Shown piece after piece: positions 50,833 to 59,813 of a DNA stretch of 64,000 nt. The notes under the pieces are model-generated. The model searched no databases. It saw only the letters and a program-made list of their open reading frames with translations, and was not told where the DNA came from. How positions within the stretch are numbered: the first letter of the stretch is position 1; each line of letters begins with the position of its first letter. The position numbers and the translations under genes are program-made. Origin of the DNA: Curtobacterium sp. VKM Ac-2865 (GTDB lineage: Bacteria > Actinomycetota > Actinomycetes > Actinomycetales > Microbacteriaceae); NCBI RefSeq assembly GCF_015350905.1, contig NZ_JADKRZ010000002.1:434001-498000 (forward strand), read 5' to 3'.

Positions 50833-51843
50833 ATGGAGTACCGCTACCTCGGCAACTCGGGCCTCAAGGTCTCCGAGATCACCTACGGCAACTGGCTGAC
50901 CCACGCGTCCCAGGTCGAGAACGACGCGGCGATCGCCTGCGTCCGTGCCGCGCTCGACGTCGGCATCTCGACGTTCGACACCGCCGACGTCTACGCGAAC
51001 ACCGGCGCCGAGACCGTTCTCGGTGAAGCCCTCAAGGGTGAGCGCCGCCAGTCGCTCGAGATCGCCACGAAGGTCTTCGGCCCGACCGGCCCGAAGCAGC
51101 ACAACGACACCGGGCTGTCGCGCAAGCACATCCTCGAGTCGATCGACGGCTCGCTCGGTCGCCTGCAGACGGACTACGTCGACCTGTACCAGGCGCACCG
51201 CTACGACCACGAGACCCCGCTCGAAGAGACGATGCAGGCGTTCGCCGACATCGTCCGCCAGGGCAAGGTGCTGTACGTCGGCGTGTCCGAGTGGACCGCC
51301 GACCAGCTCCGCGCCGGTGCTGCGCTCGCGAAGGAGCTCGGCTTCCAGCTCATCTCGAACCAGCCGCAGTACTCCGCGCTGTACCGGGTCATCGAGGCCG
51401 AGGTCGTCCCGACCTCGAAGGAACTCGGCATCTCGCAGATCGTCTGGTCGCCGATCGCCCAGGGCGTGCTCACCGGCAAGTACAAGCCGGGTCAGCCGCT
51501 GCCCGAGGGGTCCCGCGCGACCGACGACAAGGGCGGCGCGGACATGATCAAGCGCTTCATGCGCGACGAGGTCCTGTCGTCCGTGCAGGAGCTCGAGCCG
51601 ATCGCGAAGGAGCTCGACCTATCGATGGCGCAGCTCGCCGTGGCCTGGGTGCTGCAGAACGAGAACGTCGCCTCGGCGATCATCGGTGCGTCCCGACCGG
51701 AGCAGGTGCACGACAACGCCGGCGCCGCGGGCATGACGATCCCGGCCGAGCTGATGTCCCGCATCGACGACGCACTCGGTGGCGTCGTGGAGAGCGACCC
51801 GGCGAAGACGAACGACAGCAGCCCGAAGACCCGCGAGGCCTGA
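50833..51843 (+). CDS. Aldo/keto reductase (KvBeta-like)
   Basis: NADPH-dependent oxidoreductase of 336 aa, TIM barrel. Catalytic tyrosine and aspartate in FDTADVYANTGAETVLGEAL, lysine in LEIATKVFGPTG, histidine region in VDLYQAHRYDHETPLEET. SPIAQGVLTGKYKPG and IIGASRPEQVHDN are the cofactor strands typical of the voltage-gated K+ channel beta-like group. GAGGAAA before ATG 50833. Substrate unknown. Confidence 0.9.
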   Translation: MEYRYLGNSGLKVSEITYGNWLTHASQVENDAAIACVRAALDVGISTFDTADVYANTGAETVLGEALKGERRQSLEIATKVFGPTGPKQHNDTGLSRKHILESIDGSLGRLQTDYVDLYQAHRYDHETPLEETMQAFADIVRQGKVLYVGVSEWTADQLRAGAALAKELGFQLISNQPQYSALYRVIEAEVVPTSKELGISQIVWSPIAQGVLTGKYKPGQPLPEGSRATDDKGGADMIKRFMRDEVLSSVQELEPIAKELDLSMAQLAVAWVLQNENVASAIIGASRPEQVHDNAGAAGMTIPAELMSRIDDALGGVVESDPAKTNDSSPKTREA

Positions 51844-51858
51844 GGCCAGGGAAACGCA

Positions 51859-51890
51859 GAAGAGCCCCTCGCTTCCGCGAGGGGCTCTTC
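51859..51890 (+). terminator. Strong stem-loop after aldo/keto reductase
   Basis: GAAGAGCCCCTCGC (51859-51872) and GCGAGGGGCTCTTC (51877-51890) form a perfect 14-bp stem with a TTCC tetraloop, 16 bp after the reductase stop. It also lies just beyond the 3' end of tRNA-Phe on the other strand and could end both transcripts. Confidence 0.9.
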
Positions 51891-51896
51891 ACCATG

Positions 51897-51969
51897 TGGC
51901 TGGACGCGGCGTCGATCCGCGGACCTTTCGATTTTCAGTCGAACGCTCTACCAACTGAGCTACCCAGCC
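51897..51969 (-). tRNA. tRNA-Phe (GAA)
   Basis: The minus strand begins GGCTGGGTAGCTCAGTTGGT and ends GTCCAGCCA. Acceptor GGCTGGG pairs with TCCAGCC; the anticodon loop CTGAAAA gives GAA. D-loop and T-loop (TCGA) are normal. CCA is not encoded (CAT follows). Confidence 0.95.
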
Positions 51970-51970
51970 G

Positions 51971-52047
51971 TGGCGACCCTGACGGGACTTGAACCCGCGA
52001 CCTCCGCCGTGACAGGGCGGCACGCTAACCAGCTGCGCTACAGGGCC
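51971..52047 (-). tRNA. tRNA-Asp (GTC)
   Basis: The minus strand starts GGCCCTGTAGCGCAGCTGGT; the anticodon loop CTGTCAC gives GTC; T-arm GCGGGTTCAAGTCCCG; acceptor 3' CAGGGTC-G followed by an encoded CCA. One base separates it from tRNA-Phe. Confidence 0.95.
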
Positions 52048-52119
52048 ATATGGAATTACTTGATCGTACTGTCTTGCTCGGTGTTGCTTCGCACTACGTT
52101 ACTTGCTCACTCCGGAGAG

Positions 52120-52192
52120 TGACCCCAACGGGATTCGAACCCGTGCTGCCGCCGTGAAAGGGCGGTGTCCTAGGCCACTAAACGATAGGGCC
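52120..52192 (-). tRNA. tRNA-Glu (TTC)
   Basis: The minus strand starts GGCCCTATCGTTTAGTGGCC; the anticodon loop CTTTCAC gives TTC; T-arm CGGGTTCGAATCCCG. Acceptor GGCCCTA pairs with TGGGGTC using G-U pairs; CCA is not encoded. Glutamyl-tRNA is also the substrate of HemA encoded in this window. Confidence 0.95.
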
Positions 52193-52222
52193 GCAAGCAG
52201 TGCATCGCGCTACCGATGGACA

Positions 52223-52251
52223 AGCATACGGATGCCTCGCCCCGATGCCAA
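52223..52251 (-). promoter_or_regulatory. Promoter of the tRNA cluster
   Basis: On the minus strand TTGGCA (-35) and TATGCT (-10) are 17 bp apart, about 30 bp before the tRNA-Glu 5' end. It is the best sigma-70-type promoter match in the window and probably drives Glu, Asp and Phe tRNAs as one transcript. Confidence 0.75.
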
Positions 52252-52424
52252 ATCGGATGCGTCCGAGCCGGTCCGCCCGGCGTGTCGCGTGGTCGTGTTC
52301 ATCCCGCCGGTCTTCACTCACCGTGGAGCACTGGCTCCGATTCTGCGCTGTCGATGGTCGAGTGGGACCATCGTCGTCGGCCCGCGCCCCTCCTCCGAGG
52401 GGCTGCATCGGGTCGGCACCTGTT

Positions 52425-52479
52425 GTTACTGTTGCGTCTGTTAACAGTGTTACGTGCGTGAGCCTTGCCGCGCTGTTAC
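52425..52479 (+). promoter_or_regulatory. GTTAC box cluster upstream of the cell-wall hydrolase genes
   Basis: GTTAC at 52425-52429, 52449-52453 and 52475-52479, with near copies GTTGC (52431) and GTTAA (52440). MtrA, the actinobacterial response regulator of cell-wall hydrolases, recognises paired GTTAC/GTAAC-type repeats; the downstream M23 and NlpC/P60 genes are typical MtrA targets. Assignment is by motif memory and context. The remaining gap from 52193 contains only the tRNA promoter and shows no gene. Confidence 0.45.
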
Positions 52480-52492
52480 GAAATCGAGATAC

Positions 52493-53806
52493 ATGTCGAC
52501 CTCATTCCCGCAGTCCCGCCGCTTCCGCCGCCGCCTCGTCGCCGCCGCGGTCGCTGTCGTGCTCACCGCAGGGACCCTCGCTGTGGTCGGACCCGTCGGG
52601 GCCGCTTCTGCCGTGTCGTACCCGAGCTGGGACGACGTGCAGTCCGCGAAGGCCTCGGCGTCGGCGCAGCAGGACAAGGTGACCGAGATCCGTGGCCTCA
52701 TCGCGGGCCTGAAGTCGGACGCCTCGGCGAAGCAGAAGTCCGCCGCGGCTGCCGGTTCGGCGTACCAGACGGCACAGACCGCGTTCGACGAGGCCACGCT
52801 CAAGCAGCAGAAGCTCCAGGGTCAGGCCGACGCCGCCGAGAAGACCGCTGCCCAGTCCGAGGAGCAGGCCGGTCAGCTGGCCGCTCAGCTCGGGCGCGCG
52901 AGTTCGAGCGACGTGACGACGGACCTCCTCACGCACCCCACGAACTCCGGTGACCTGCTGTACGAGCTCGGCGCGATGTCGAAGCTCAGCGAGCAGGCGG
53001 ACGGCATCTACTCGCAGGCGTCACAGGACCGGGGCACGGCGCAGGCCCTCGCCGACAAGTCGAACGTCGCCAAGAAGGCCCTCGGCGCACTGGCTGATGC
53101 CGCCCAGCAGAAGATGCAGGCCGCGCAGTCGGCCGCCGACTCCGCGCAGCGAGCTGTCGACGCCCAGAACGCCAACCAGGAACGTCTCGAAGCGCAGCTG
53201 ACCCTGCTCACGACGAACGCGAGCAACGTCGAGTCGAAGTACAAGAAGGGCGTCCAGGTCGAGAAGGCGCGGCAGGCGGCCCTCGCTCGGAAGCGCGCAG
53301 AAGAAGCGGCAGCGGCAGCTGCGGCGGCCGCAGCAGCACCGACGCCGGCGCAGCCCAGCGGCAGCGCCCCGGCCGTCGCCGGAGGCACCGCGAACGCGTC
53401 CGGGTGGGTCCGCCCCTCTGCCGGGTACCAGACGAGTCCCTTCGGCTACCGCGTCGACCCGTACACGCACGCGCACGCCCTGCACGCGGGTGTCGACCTG
53501 GCCCCGGCCTGCTACTCCCCGATCTACGCCGCGGCGTCCGGCACCGTGGTGTTCGCGGGCAACGGCGGCGGCTACGGCAACGAGGTCATCCTCGACAACG
53601 GCGGCGGGATCTCCACCGCCTACGGGCACGTGGTCGACGGCGGCATCATGGTCGCGAGCGGCCAGCACGTCGAGGCCGGCCAGCAGATCGCCCAGGTCGG
53701 TTCGACCGGGTGGTCGACCGGCTGCCACCTCCACTTCGAGACCCGCGTCAACGGTGCTGCCGTCGACCCGGTCCCCTTCATGGCTGCGCGGGGGATCTCG
53801 GTATGA
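52493..53806 (+). CDS. Secreted coiled-coil M23 peptidoglycan endopeptidase
   Basis: A 437-aa exported protein. Signal peptide RRFRRRLVAAAVAVVLTAGT with cleavage near ASA-VSYPS, a coiled coil of about 220 residues (QSAKASASAQQDKVTEIRGL onward), an Ala/Pro linker (AAAAAAAAAAAPTPAQPSG) and a C-terminal LytM domain. Zinc ligands lie in ALHAGVDLAPA and CHLHFETR and the active-site histidine in TAYGHVVDGG. Architecture resembles EnvC/PcsB/RipC-type division hydrolases or their regulators. ATG 52493 is chosen so that the signal peptide is N-terminal. Followed 32 bp later by an NlpC/P60 gene. Confidence 0.9.
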   Translation: MSTSFPQSRRFRRRLVAAAVAVVLTAGTLAVVGPVGAASAVSYPSWDDVQSAKASASAQQDKVTEIRGLIAGLKSDASAKQKSAAAAGSAYQTAQTAFDEATLKQQKLQGQADAAEKTAAQSEEQAGQLAAQLGRASSSDVTTDLLTHPTNSGDLLYELGAMSKLSEQADGIYSQASQDRGTAQALADKSNVAKKALGALADAAQQKMQAAQSAADSAQRAVDAQNANQERLEAQLTLLTTNASNVESKYKKGVQVEKARQAALARKRAEEAAAAAAAAAAAPTPAQPSGSAPAVAGGTANASGWVRPSAGYQTSPFGYRVDPYTHAHALHAGVDLAPACYSPIYAAASGTVVFAGNGGGYGNEVILDNGGGISTAYGHVVDGGIMVASGQHVEAGQQIAQVGSTGWSTGCHLHFETRVNGAAVDPVPFMAARGISV

Positions 53807-53838
53807 CCGTGTGCGCGCCCGAGAGGCCCTGACACCAC

Positions 53839-55356
53839 ATGAAGAAGCCTGCGCGTTCCCTCGCCTGCGGCATCGCCACCGTCACCCTGATCGGCATCGG
53901 GCTGTCCGTGTCGATCGCCGGACCGGCCGAGGCGGCACCGAAGGCCCCGTCGTGGGCGGACGTGCAGGCAGCGAAGGCCGACCAGGCCGACACGCAGCAG
54001 ACGGTCGACGAGCTGGCGTCGCGGCTGTCCTCGTTGCAGGACGCCGCGGACGCCGCTGGCGCCGTGGTGCAGCAGGCAGGCCAGACGTACTCGGCCGCCG
54101 CGTCGCAGCAGCAGGAGGCGCAGTCGACGCTCGACGACCTCAGCGCGCAGTCGAAGCGGGCGAAGTCGAAGGCCGACGACTCAGCGGCGCAGGTCGCCGC
54201 GCTCGTCGTCGAACTGTCCCGCTCGGGTGGCGGAGACCTCTCGACGAGCCTGCTGCTGGACGACGGCGACGCGAAGGACCTGCTCTACCAGGTCGGCACG
54301 ATGTCGCACCTGTCCGAGCGGTCCGCGATGGTCCTCGCCCGTGCCGAGGCGGACCAGAAGACCGTCGACGCCCTCGCCGCGCAGAAGTCGAAGGCGACGA
54401 TGGCACTCGCTGCGGCCACCGAGACCACGAAGGCCGCGCTCGCCGACGCGAACGACGCCGCAGCCACGGCGAACGGGCGCCTCGAGAAGAGCCAGGCGCA
54501 GCAGGGTGAGGTGCTCGAGCAGCTCGCGTTCCTCAAGGGCACGACGGCCGCCGCCGAGAGCGCCTACTACACGCAGCAGCGGGCCGAGCAGGCTGAGGCA
54601 CAGCTCGCCGCGCAGACGACCTCGACCGGCAGCGGGACCACGACGACTTCCTCCGGCGATGAGAACACGGGCGGCAGCACGGCCGGCGGCAGCACGTCGG
54701 GCAGCAGCAAGCCCAGCAACGACAAGCCCAGCAGCAGCAAGCCGAGCAGCAGCAAGCCCAACAGCAGCAAGCCCAACAGCAGCAGGCCCAGCGGCAGCAC
54801 GAGTGGCGACACCGCGTCGAGCGGCTCCGGCTCCGGCGCCGAGCCGGCCCCAGCCCCGGCTCCCGCGCCCGCCCCGAAGCCAGCGCCTGCCCCCGCGCCG
54901 AAGCCGGCTCCAGCCCCAGCCCCAGCTCCGGCGCCGAAGCCCGCCCCCGCCCCGAGCTCCCCGTCCAAGGCCGCCGGCGCCATCGGCTACGCCCGGGCAC
55001 AGATCGGCAAGCCGTACGAGTTCGGCGGCGAGGGCCCTCGTGCCTACGACTGCTCCGGCCTCGTGAAGATGGCCTACTCGAGCCAGGGTGTCGCCACCGG
55101 TGCCCACAACGTCGTGTCGCAGTACTACTACTTCCAGAGCGTCGGACGGCTCGTGCCCATGTCGCAGCGCCAGCCCGGCGACGTCCTGTTCTTCTCGAAG
55201 AACGGCGCAGCGTCCGGCGGGTACCACGACGCCATCTACACCGGCGGCGGGATGATGGTCGAGGCCGCGAACGTCCGCGTCGGCGTCGTCGAACGGGCCA
55301 TCTGGTCGCCCGGCGAACTCCTGCCGTACGTCGGCCGCCCGAGCGGCTCCCTCTAG
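53839..55356 (+). CDS. Secreted coiled-coil NlpC/P60 endopeptidase (RipA-like)
   Basis: A 505-aa cell-wall hydrolase cleaving within peptide stems. Signal peptide KKPARSLACGIATVTLIGIG, cut near AEA-APKAP; coiled coil to residue 250; low-complexity linkers of SSKPSSSKPNSSKPN and PAPAPAPAPKPAPAPA type; then the NlpC/P60 domain with catalytic cysteine in YDCSGLVKMAY and histidine in GGYHDAIYTGGG. The N-terminal half is homologous in layout to the preceding M23 protein (both have the PSW-DVQ-AKA start), so the two arose by duplication and share a regulator domain. Confidence 0.92.
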   Translation: MKKPARSLACGIATVTLIGIGLSVSIAGPAEAAPKAPSWADVQAAKADQADTQQTVDELASRLSSLQDAADAAGAVVQQAGQTYSAAASQQQEAQSTLDDLSAQSKRAKSKADDSAAQVAALVVELSRSGGGDLSTSLLLDDGDAKDLLYQVGTMSHLSERSAMVLARAEADQKTVDALAAQKSKATMALAAATETTKAALADANDAAATANGRLEKSQAQQGEVLEQLAFLKGTTAAAESAYYTQQRAEQAEAQLAAQTTSTGSGTTTTSSGDENTGGSTAGGSTSGSSKPSNDKPSSSKPSSSKPNSSKPNSSRPSGSTSGDTASSGSGSGAEPAPAPAPAPAPKPAPAPAPKPAPAPAPAPAPKPAPAPSSPSKAAGAIGYARAQIGKPYEFGGEGPRAYDCSGLVKMAYSSQGVATGAHNVVSQYYYFQSVGRLVPMSQRQPGDVLFFSKNGAASGGYHDAIYTGGGMMVEAANVRVGVVERAIWSPGELLPYVGRPSGSL

Positions 55357-55378
55357 GCCGGACGTCGCGCCCCGCCGC

Positions 55379-55414
55379 GCACATCGCGCCCCGTCGCACC
55401 GGGGCGCGATGTGC
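55379..55414. terminator. Inverted repeat after the NlpC/P60 gene
   Basis: GCACATCGCGCCCCG (55379-55393) and CGGGGCGCGATGTGC (55400-55414) form a perfect 15-bp stem with a 6-nt loop, 23 bp after the stop. It probably terminates the hydrolase transcript; the CGCGCC half also recurs in the surrounding GC-rich sequence. Confidence 0.7.
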
Positions 55415-55467
55415 ACGCGGGGGCGCAACCCGAGACGCCCCGCAGGAGCGACCCGGCGGCACACGCA

Positions 55468-55502
55468 GAACGGCCCGGCCCCACGAGGGGACCGGGCCGT
55501 TC
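55468..55502. terminator. Stem-loop after pyrophosphatase gene
   Basis: GAACGGCCCGG (55468-55478) pairs with CCGGGCCGTTC (55492-55502); inner CCCC/GGGG extends the stem with one bulge. It lies 20 bp beyond the ppa stop on the minus strand and is its likely terminator. Confidence 0.75.
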
Positions 55503-55521
55503 GGGCGTCAGCAGACGGGCG

Positions 55522-56013
55522 TCAGTGCCCCGCGGGCACGTACGCGGCCTGGCCGGCCGTGACGATGGCCTCGGCCTCGGCGGCGTCGCCCCAGCCCTCG
55601 GCCTTGACCCACTTGTTCGGCTCGAGGTCCTTGTAGCGCTCGAAGAAGTGCGCGATCTCGGCCTTGGTCTGGTCGTCGACGTCCGAGATGTCCTGGATGT
55701 GCGCCCAGCGCGGGTCCTTCGCGGGGACCACGAGGACCTTGGCGTCGATGCCGGCCTCGTCGCTCATCTTGAAGACGCCGACGGGGCGGACCTTCACGCC
55801 CACGCCCGGGAAGGTCGGGTACTCGAGCAGCAGCAGGGCGTCCACGGGGTCACCGTCGTCCGCCAGGGTCTGCTCGAAGAAGCCGTAGTCCGTCGGGTAG
55901 ACGAACGACGTGAACAGCACGCGGTCGAGGTAGACGCGACCGGTCTCGTGGTCCACCTCGTACTTGTTGCGGCTGCCCTTGGGGATCTCGACGACGACGT
56001 CGTACGCGGCCAT
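55522..56013 (-). CDS. ppa: Inorganic pyrophosphatase
   Basis: Family I soluble pyrophosphatase, 163 aa, hydrolysing PPi from biosynthesis. Active-site residues in [54 protein letters not shown] and the metal-binding [14 protein letters not shown] closes the fold. ATG 56013 with AGGAG 4-5 bp upstream is preferred to the upstream ATG. Divergent from tilS by 52 bp. Confidence 0.95.
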   Translation of the reverse strand: MAAYDVVVEIPKGSRNKYEVDHETGRVYLDRVLFTSFVYPTDYGFFEQTLADDGDPVDALLLLEYPTFPGVGVKVRPVGVFKMSDEAGIDAKVLVVPAKDPRWAHIQDISDVDDQTKAEIAHFFERYKDLEPNKWVKAEGWGDAAEAEAIVTAGQAAYVPAGH

Positions 56014-56065
56014 TGGTTGCTCCTGGTCTGTCGGTTGCACGGGAAAGCGCGGCTAACGTTACCGG

Positions 56066-57088
56066 GTGAACTCTCCGCGTCCCCGGTTGGATCCCGCAGT
56101 CGCCGGCACACGCCGCGCCGTGCGCGAGCTCCTCGCCCAGGCGCGCACCGAGGGGATCGTCCGTGACGGCGACCTGGTCCTCGTCGCCCTGAGCGGCGGA
56201 CCGGACTCCCTCGCCCTCGCCGCGGCCACCGCGTTCGAGGCCCCGAAGCAGGACCTCCGCGCCGGCGCGGTCGTCGTCGACCACGCGCTCCAGGCGGGCT
56301 CCGAGGCGGTGGCGAGCCGAGCCTCCAGGCAGGCCGCCGAGCTGGGCCTGGCACCGGTCGAGGTCCGCAGGGTCACCGTCGGCTCCGACGGTGGTCCGGA
56401 GGGCGCCGCCCGGGAGGCCCGCCACGCGTCGATCGCCGAGGTCGCCGCCGCCACCGGGTCACCCCTGGTGCTGTTCGGGCACACCCTGGACGACCAGGCC
56501 GAGACGGTGCTGCTCGGCCTGCTGCGCGGCAGCGGGCCGGACAGCCTGTCCGGCATGCCGCCGCTGGCGCGACGGACGGACGGGCTCGCCTACGGCCGAC
56601 CGCTCCTGGCGGTCCGACGGCCCACGACGCGGCAGGCCTGCGCCGCCGCGGGGCTGGCACCGTGGCACGACCCGCAGAACGACGACCCGGCGTACACGCG
56701 GGTGCGGGTCCGCACGACGCTGCTGCCCGCGCTCGAACGGGAGCTCGGTGCCGACGTGGCCGAGGCCCTTGCCCGCACGGCCGACCAGCTGCGCGAGGAC
56801 TCGGCCGCGCTCGACCACTTCGCCGAGGAGATGGCCGAGGACCTCGCCGAGCACTCCGAGGCCGGCATCGCGCTGTCCGTGCGGCAGCTCCAGGCGAACC
56901 CGCCCGCGCTCCGGCAGCGGCTGGTGCGCCTGGCCGTCGAGAGCGAGTTCGGCGTGACGCTGACCCGTGTGCAGACGCTCGAGGTCTGCCGGCTCGTGAC
57001 CGACTGGAGCGGGCAGGGGCCGATCGACCTGCCCGGCGTCCGGGCCTCGCGCGACGGCGACCGGCTGTCGTTCAGCGCCGGGCACTGA
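56066..57088 (+). CDS. tilS: tRNA(Ile)-lysidine synthase
   Basis: Modifies C34 of tRNA-Ile(CAU) to lysidine using ATP and lysine. 340 aa. PP-loop VALSGGPDSLALA (S43-S48), HTLDDQAETVLLGLLRGSG and PLLAVRRPTTRQACAAAG are the family motifs; WHDPQNDDPAYTRVRVRTTL is the TilS signature. GTG start. First of the conserved tilS-hpt-ftsH set. Confidence 0.94.
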   Translation: MNSPRPRLDPAVAGTRRAVRELLAQARTEGIVRDGDLVLVALSGGPDSLALAAATAFEAPKQDLRAGAVVVDHALQAGSEAVASRASRQAAELGLAPVEVRRVTVGSDGGPEGAAREARHASIAEVAAATGSPLVLFGHTLDDQAETVLLGLLRGSGPDSLSGMPPLARRTDGLAYGRPLLAVRRPTTRQACAAAGLAPWHDPQNDDPAYTRVRVRTTLLPALERELGADVAEALARTADQLREDSAALDHFAEEMAEDLAEHSEAGIALSVRQLQANPPALRQRLVRLAVESEFGVTLTRVQTLEVCRLVTDWSGQGPIDLPGVRASRDGDRLSFSAGH

Positions 57089-57113
57089 GTCCGCGGGCCG
57101 TTAGGCTTGGCGC

Positions 57114-57665
57114 GTGGAACTCTCCGACGTGCAGGACGACCTCTCCGAAGTGCTCTTCACCCCCGAGCAGATCGACGACAAGATCGCCGAGCTCGCGGCG
57201 GCGGTCGATCGCGACTACGCCGACCGGGACCCGCTGCTCGTCGGCGTGCTCAAGGGCGCGGTCATGGTGATGGCGGACTTCTCGCGGCACCTGACCCTGC
57301 AGGCGAAGATGGACTGGATGGCGGTGTCGTCCTACGGCTCCGGCACGAAGTCGTCCGGCGTCGTGCGCATCCTCAAGGACCTCGACACCGACCTGCACGG
57401 TCGCGACGTCATCATCGTCGAGGACATCATCGACTCCGGGCTGACGCTGTCCTGGCTCAAGCAGAACCTCGAGTCCCGCGGAGCCGCGAGCGTCGAGATC
57501 GTCGCACTCCTGCGCAAGCCCGAGGCCGCCAAGGTCGAGGTCGACGTCCGCTACGTCGGCTACGACATCCCGGACGCCTTCGTCGTCGGCTTCGGTCTCG
57601 ACTACGACGAGCGCTACCGCAACCTACGCGGCATCGGGGTCCTCGCCCCGCACGTCTACTCCTGA
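57114..57665 (+). CDS. hpt: Hypoxanthine phosphoribosyltransferase
   Basis: Purine salvage enzyme, 183 aa, forming IMP/GMP from hypoxanthine/guanine and PRPP. PRPP loop VIIVEDIIDSGLTLSWL; PPi loop LLVGVLKGAVMVMADFS; base-binding YVGYDIPDAFVVGFGLDYDE. GTG start 57114, 25 bp after tilS. Normal length for the family. Confidence 0.95.
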   Translation: MELSDVQDDLSEVLFTPEQIDDKIAELAAAVDRDYADRDPLLVGVLKGAVMVMADFSRHLTLQAKMDWMAVSSYGSGTKSSGVVRILKDLDTDLHGRDVIIVEDIIDSGLTLSWLKQNLESRGAASVEIVALLRKPEAAKVEVDVRYVGYDIPDAFVVGFGLDYDERYRNLRGIGVLAPHVYS

Positions 57666-57666
57666 C

Positions 57667-57729
57667 GAACGGTCCAGTCCCGCTGGCGAACCGTCCAGTC
57701 CCGCTGGCGAACCGTCCAGTTCGCCCGCA
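57667..57729. repeat. Three tandem 21-bp repeats between hpt and ftsH
   Basis: CGAACGGTCCAGTCCCGCTGG, 21 bp, occurs at 57667-57687 and 57688-57708 with one change, and a third copy (CGAACCGTCCAGTTCGCCCG in part) at 57709-57729. It lies in the untranslated gap before the ftsH promoter. Function is unknown; a recent slippage or protein-binding array are options. Confidence 0.75.
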
Positions 57730-57740
57730 GAGGACACCCA

Positions 57741-57769
57741 TTCTCGCCACAGAGTCGCAGCCGTATGCT
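57741..57769 (+). promoter_or_regulatory. Possible ftsH promoter
   Basis: TTCTCG (-35) and TATGCT (-10) are 17 bp apart, giving a 5' leader of about 48 nt before the ftsH ATG at 57823. Only the -10 is strong. Confidence 0.4.
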
Positions 57770-57822
57770 GACCTGCACGCAACTTCGGCAGAGAAAGGTG
57801 TCGGGCACTCTGCCCGGATCAC

Positions 57823-59808
57823 ATGGACTTCAAGCGCATCTTCCGCGGACCGTACGTCTGGGTACTGCTCGCGCTCGTGGGGATCATCGTCGGCTGGCAG
57901 CTCCTGTCCTCGACCGGTACCTCCCAGATCGACACCCAGAAGGGGCTCGAGCAGATCGCTGACGGCAAGGTGTCCTCCGCCGTCGTGAACTCGACCGACC
58001 AGCGCGTCGACCTCGTCCTCAAGGACGGCGGCGCGACGGAGCAGTTCTACTACTCCGAGCCGCGCGGGCCCGAGGTCGTCGACGCCATCGCGCAGGCCGA
58101 CCTGCCGAAGGGCTACAACGACACCGTCCAGCAGTCGAACTGGTTCGTCACGCTCATCCTGACGCTCCTGCCGTTCCTGCTCATCGGTGCGCTGTTCTGG
58201 TTCCTCATCGCCAACTCGCAGGGCGGCGGGTCGAAGGTCATGCAGTTCGGCAAGTCCAAGGCGAAGATGAACAACAAGGAGAACCCGCAGGTCTCCTTCT
58301 CCGACGTCGCCGGTGCGGACGAGGCCATCGAGGAGCTCCACGAGATCAAGGAGTTCCTCAAGGAGCCGGCCAAGTTCCAGGCCGTCGGTGCCAAGATCCC
58401 GAAGGGCGTGCTGCTGTACGGCCCTCCCGGCACCGGCAAGACCCTGCTCGCACGTGCCGTCGCCGGCGAAGCGGGCGTGCCGTTCTACTCGATCTCCGGT
58501 TCGGACTTCGTCGAGATGTTCGTCGGTGTCGGTGCGAGCCGTGTCCGTGACCTCTTCGACCAGGCCAAGCAGAACTCCCCGGCCATCGTCTTCATCGACG
58601 AGATCGACGCCGTGGGACGTCACCGTGGCGCCGGCATCGGCGGCGGCAACGACGAGCGCGAGCAGACGCTGAACCAGCTCCTCGTCGAGATGGACGGCTT
58701 CGACGGCAAGACGAACGTCATCCTCATCGCCGCGACGAACCGTCCCGACGTGCTCGACCCCGCGCTCCTGCGTCCGGGCCGCTTCGACCGCCAGATCGGC
58801 GTCGACGCACCGGGCCTGCAGGGCCGCAAGCAGATCCTCGAGGTGCACTCGAAGGGCAAGCCCCTGGCCGCCGGCGTCGACCTCGAGCTGCTCGCCCGCA
58901 AGACGCCGGGCTTCACCGGTGCCGACCTGGCGAACGTGCTGAACGAGGCCGCGCTGCTGACCGCCCGGTCGAACGCGCAGCTCATCGACAACCGTGCCCT
59001 GGACGAGGCCGTCGACCGCGTGATGGCCGGCCCGCAGCGCCGCACGCGCATCATGTCCGACCAGGAACGCCTGATCACCGCGTACCACGAGGGCGGCCAC
59101 GCACTCGCGGCAGCGGCGATGCGCCACACCGACCCGGTCACGAAGATCACGATCCTGCCGCGCGGCCGTGCCCTCGGCTACACGATGGTGCTCCCGCTCG
59201 AGGACAAGTACTCCGTCACGCGCAACGAGCTCCTCGACCAGCTCACCTACGCCATGGGCGGCCGCGTCGCCGAGGAGATCGTCTTCCACGACCCGACCAC
59301 GGGCGCGTCGAACGACATCGAGAAGGCCACCGGCACCGCGCGCAAGATGGTGACCGAGTACGGCATGAGCCGTGCCGTCGGGTCCGTCAAGCTCGGCGCC
59401 GGGTCGACCGAGCCGTTCGTCGGCCGTGACATGAGCGGTGGGACGGGGCGCGACTACTCGGAGAACATCGCCGAGACCGTCGACGCCGAGACCCGCGCGC
59501 TGCTCGAGGCCGCACACGACGAGGCCTACCAGGTCCTCAACGACAACCGCGACCTGCTCGACCGCCTGGCCGGTGAGCTCCTCGAGAAGGAGACGCTGGA
59601 CGCGCCGGAGCTCGTCGAGCTGTTCAAGGACGTCCGCAAGCTCCCCGAGCGCCCGCAGTGGCTCTCGAGCGAGAAGCGACCGGTGAGCGACCTGCCCGCC
59701 ATCGCCGTCCCCGGCAAGGCCGCGAACACCGCCGCCGAGCAGGAGACCGAGGCGTCGAAGAACCGTCGGGCCCGTCCGTTCGGCAACCCGGGCATCGCAC
59801 CCGCGTAG
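57823..59808 (+). CDS. ftsH: ATP-dependent zinc metalloprotease FtsH
   Basis: Membrane-bound AAA protease, 661 aa, degrading misfolded membrane proteins and regulators. Two N-terminal membrane helices (near residues 10-28 and 108-130) flank an external domain. Walker [17 protein letters not shown] near residue 200, Walker [12 protein letters not shown], second region of homology [20 protein letters not shown] and protease motif [11 protein letters not shown] near residue 422, with glycine in place of the usual alanine of HEAGH. ATG 57823. Confidence 0.96.
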   Translation: MDFKRIFRGPYVWVLLALVGIIVGWQLLSSTGTSQIDTQKGLEQIADGKVSSAVVNSTDQRVDLVLKDGGATEQFYYSEPRGPEVVDAIAQADLPKGYNDTVQQSNWFVTLILTLLPFLLIGALFWFLIANSQGGGSKVMQFGKSKAKMNNKENPQVSFSDVAGADEAIEELHEIKEFLKEPAKFQAVGAKIPKGVLLYGPPGTGKTLLARAVAGEAGVPFYSISGSDFVEMFVGVGASRVRDLFDQAKQNSPAIVFIDEIDAVGRHRGAGIGGGNDEREQTLNQLLVEMDGFDGKTNVILIAATNRPDVLDPALLRPGRFDRQIGVDAPGLQGRKQILEVHSKGKPLAAGVDLELLARKTPGFTGADLANVLNEAALLTARSNAQLIDNRALDEAVDRVMAGPQRRTRIMSDQERLITAYHEGGHALAAAAMRHTDPVTKITILPRGRALGYTMVLPLEDKYSVTRNELLDQLTYAMGGRVAEEIVFHDPTTGASNDIEKATGTARKMVTEYGMSRAVGSVKLGAGSTEPFVGRDMSGGTGRDYSENIAETVDAETRALLEAAHDEAYQVLNDNRDLLDRLAGELLEKETLDAPELVELFKDVRKLPERPQWLSSEKRPVSDLPAIAVPGKAANTAAEQETEASKNRRARPFGNPGIAPA

Positions 59809-59813
59809 CCGGC

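Noticed and set aside
57667-57729. Repeat-encoded peptide (GPVPLAN repeats) as a small gene
   Set aside because: No start codon with a ribosome site; the frame is a continuation of an out-of-frame shadow of hpt.
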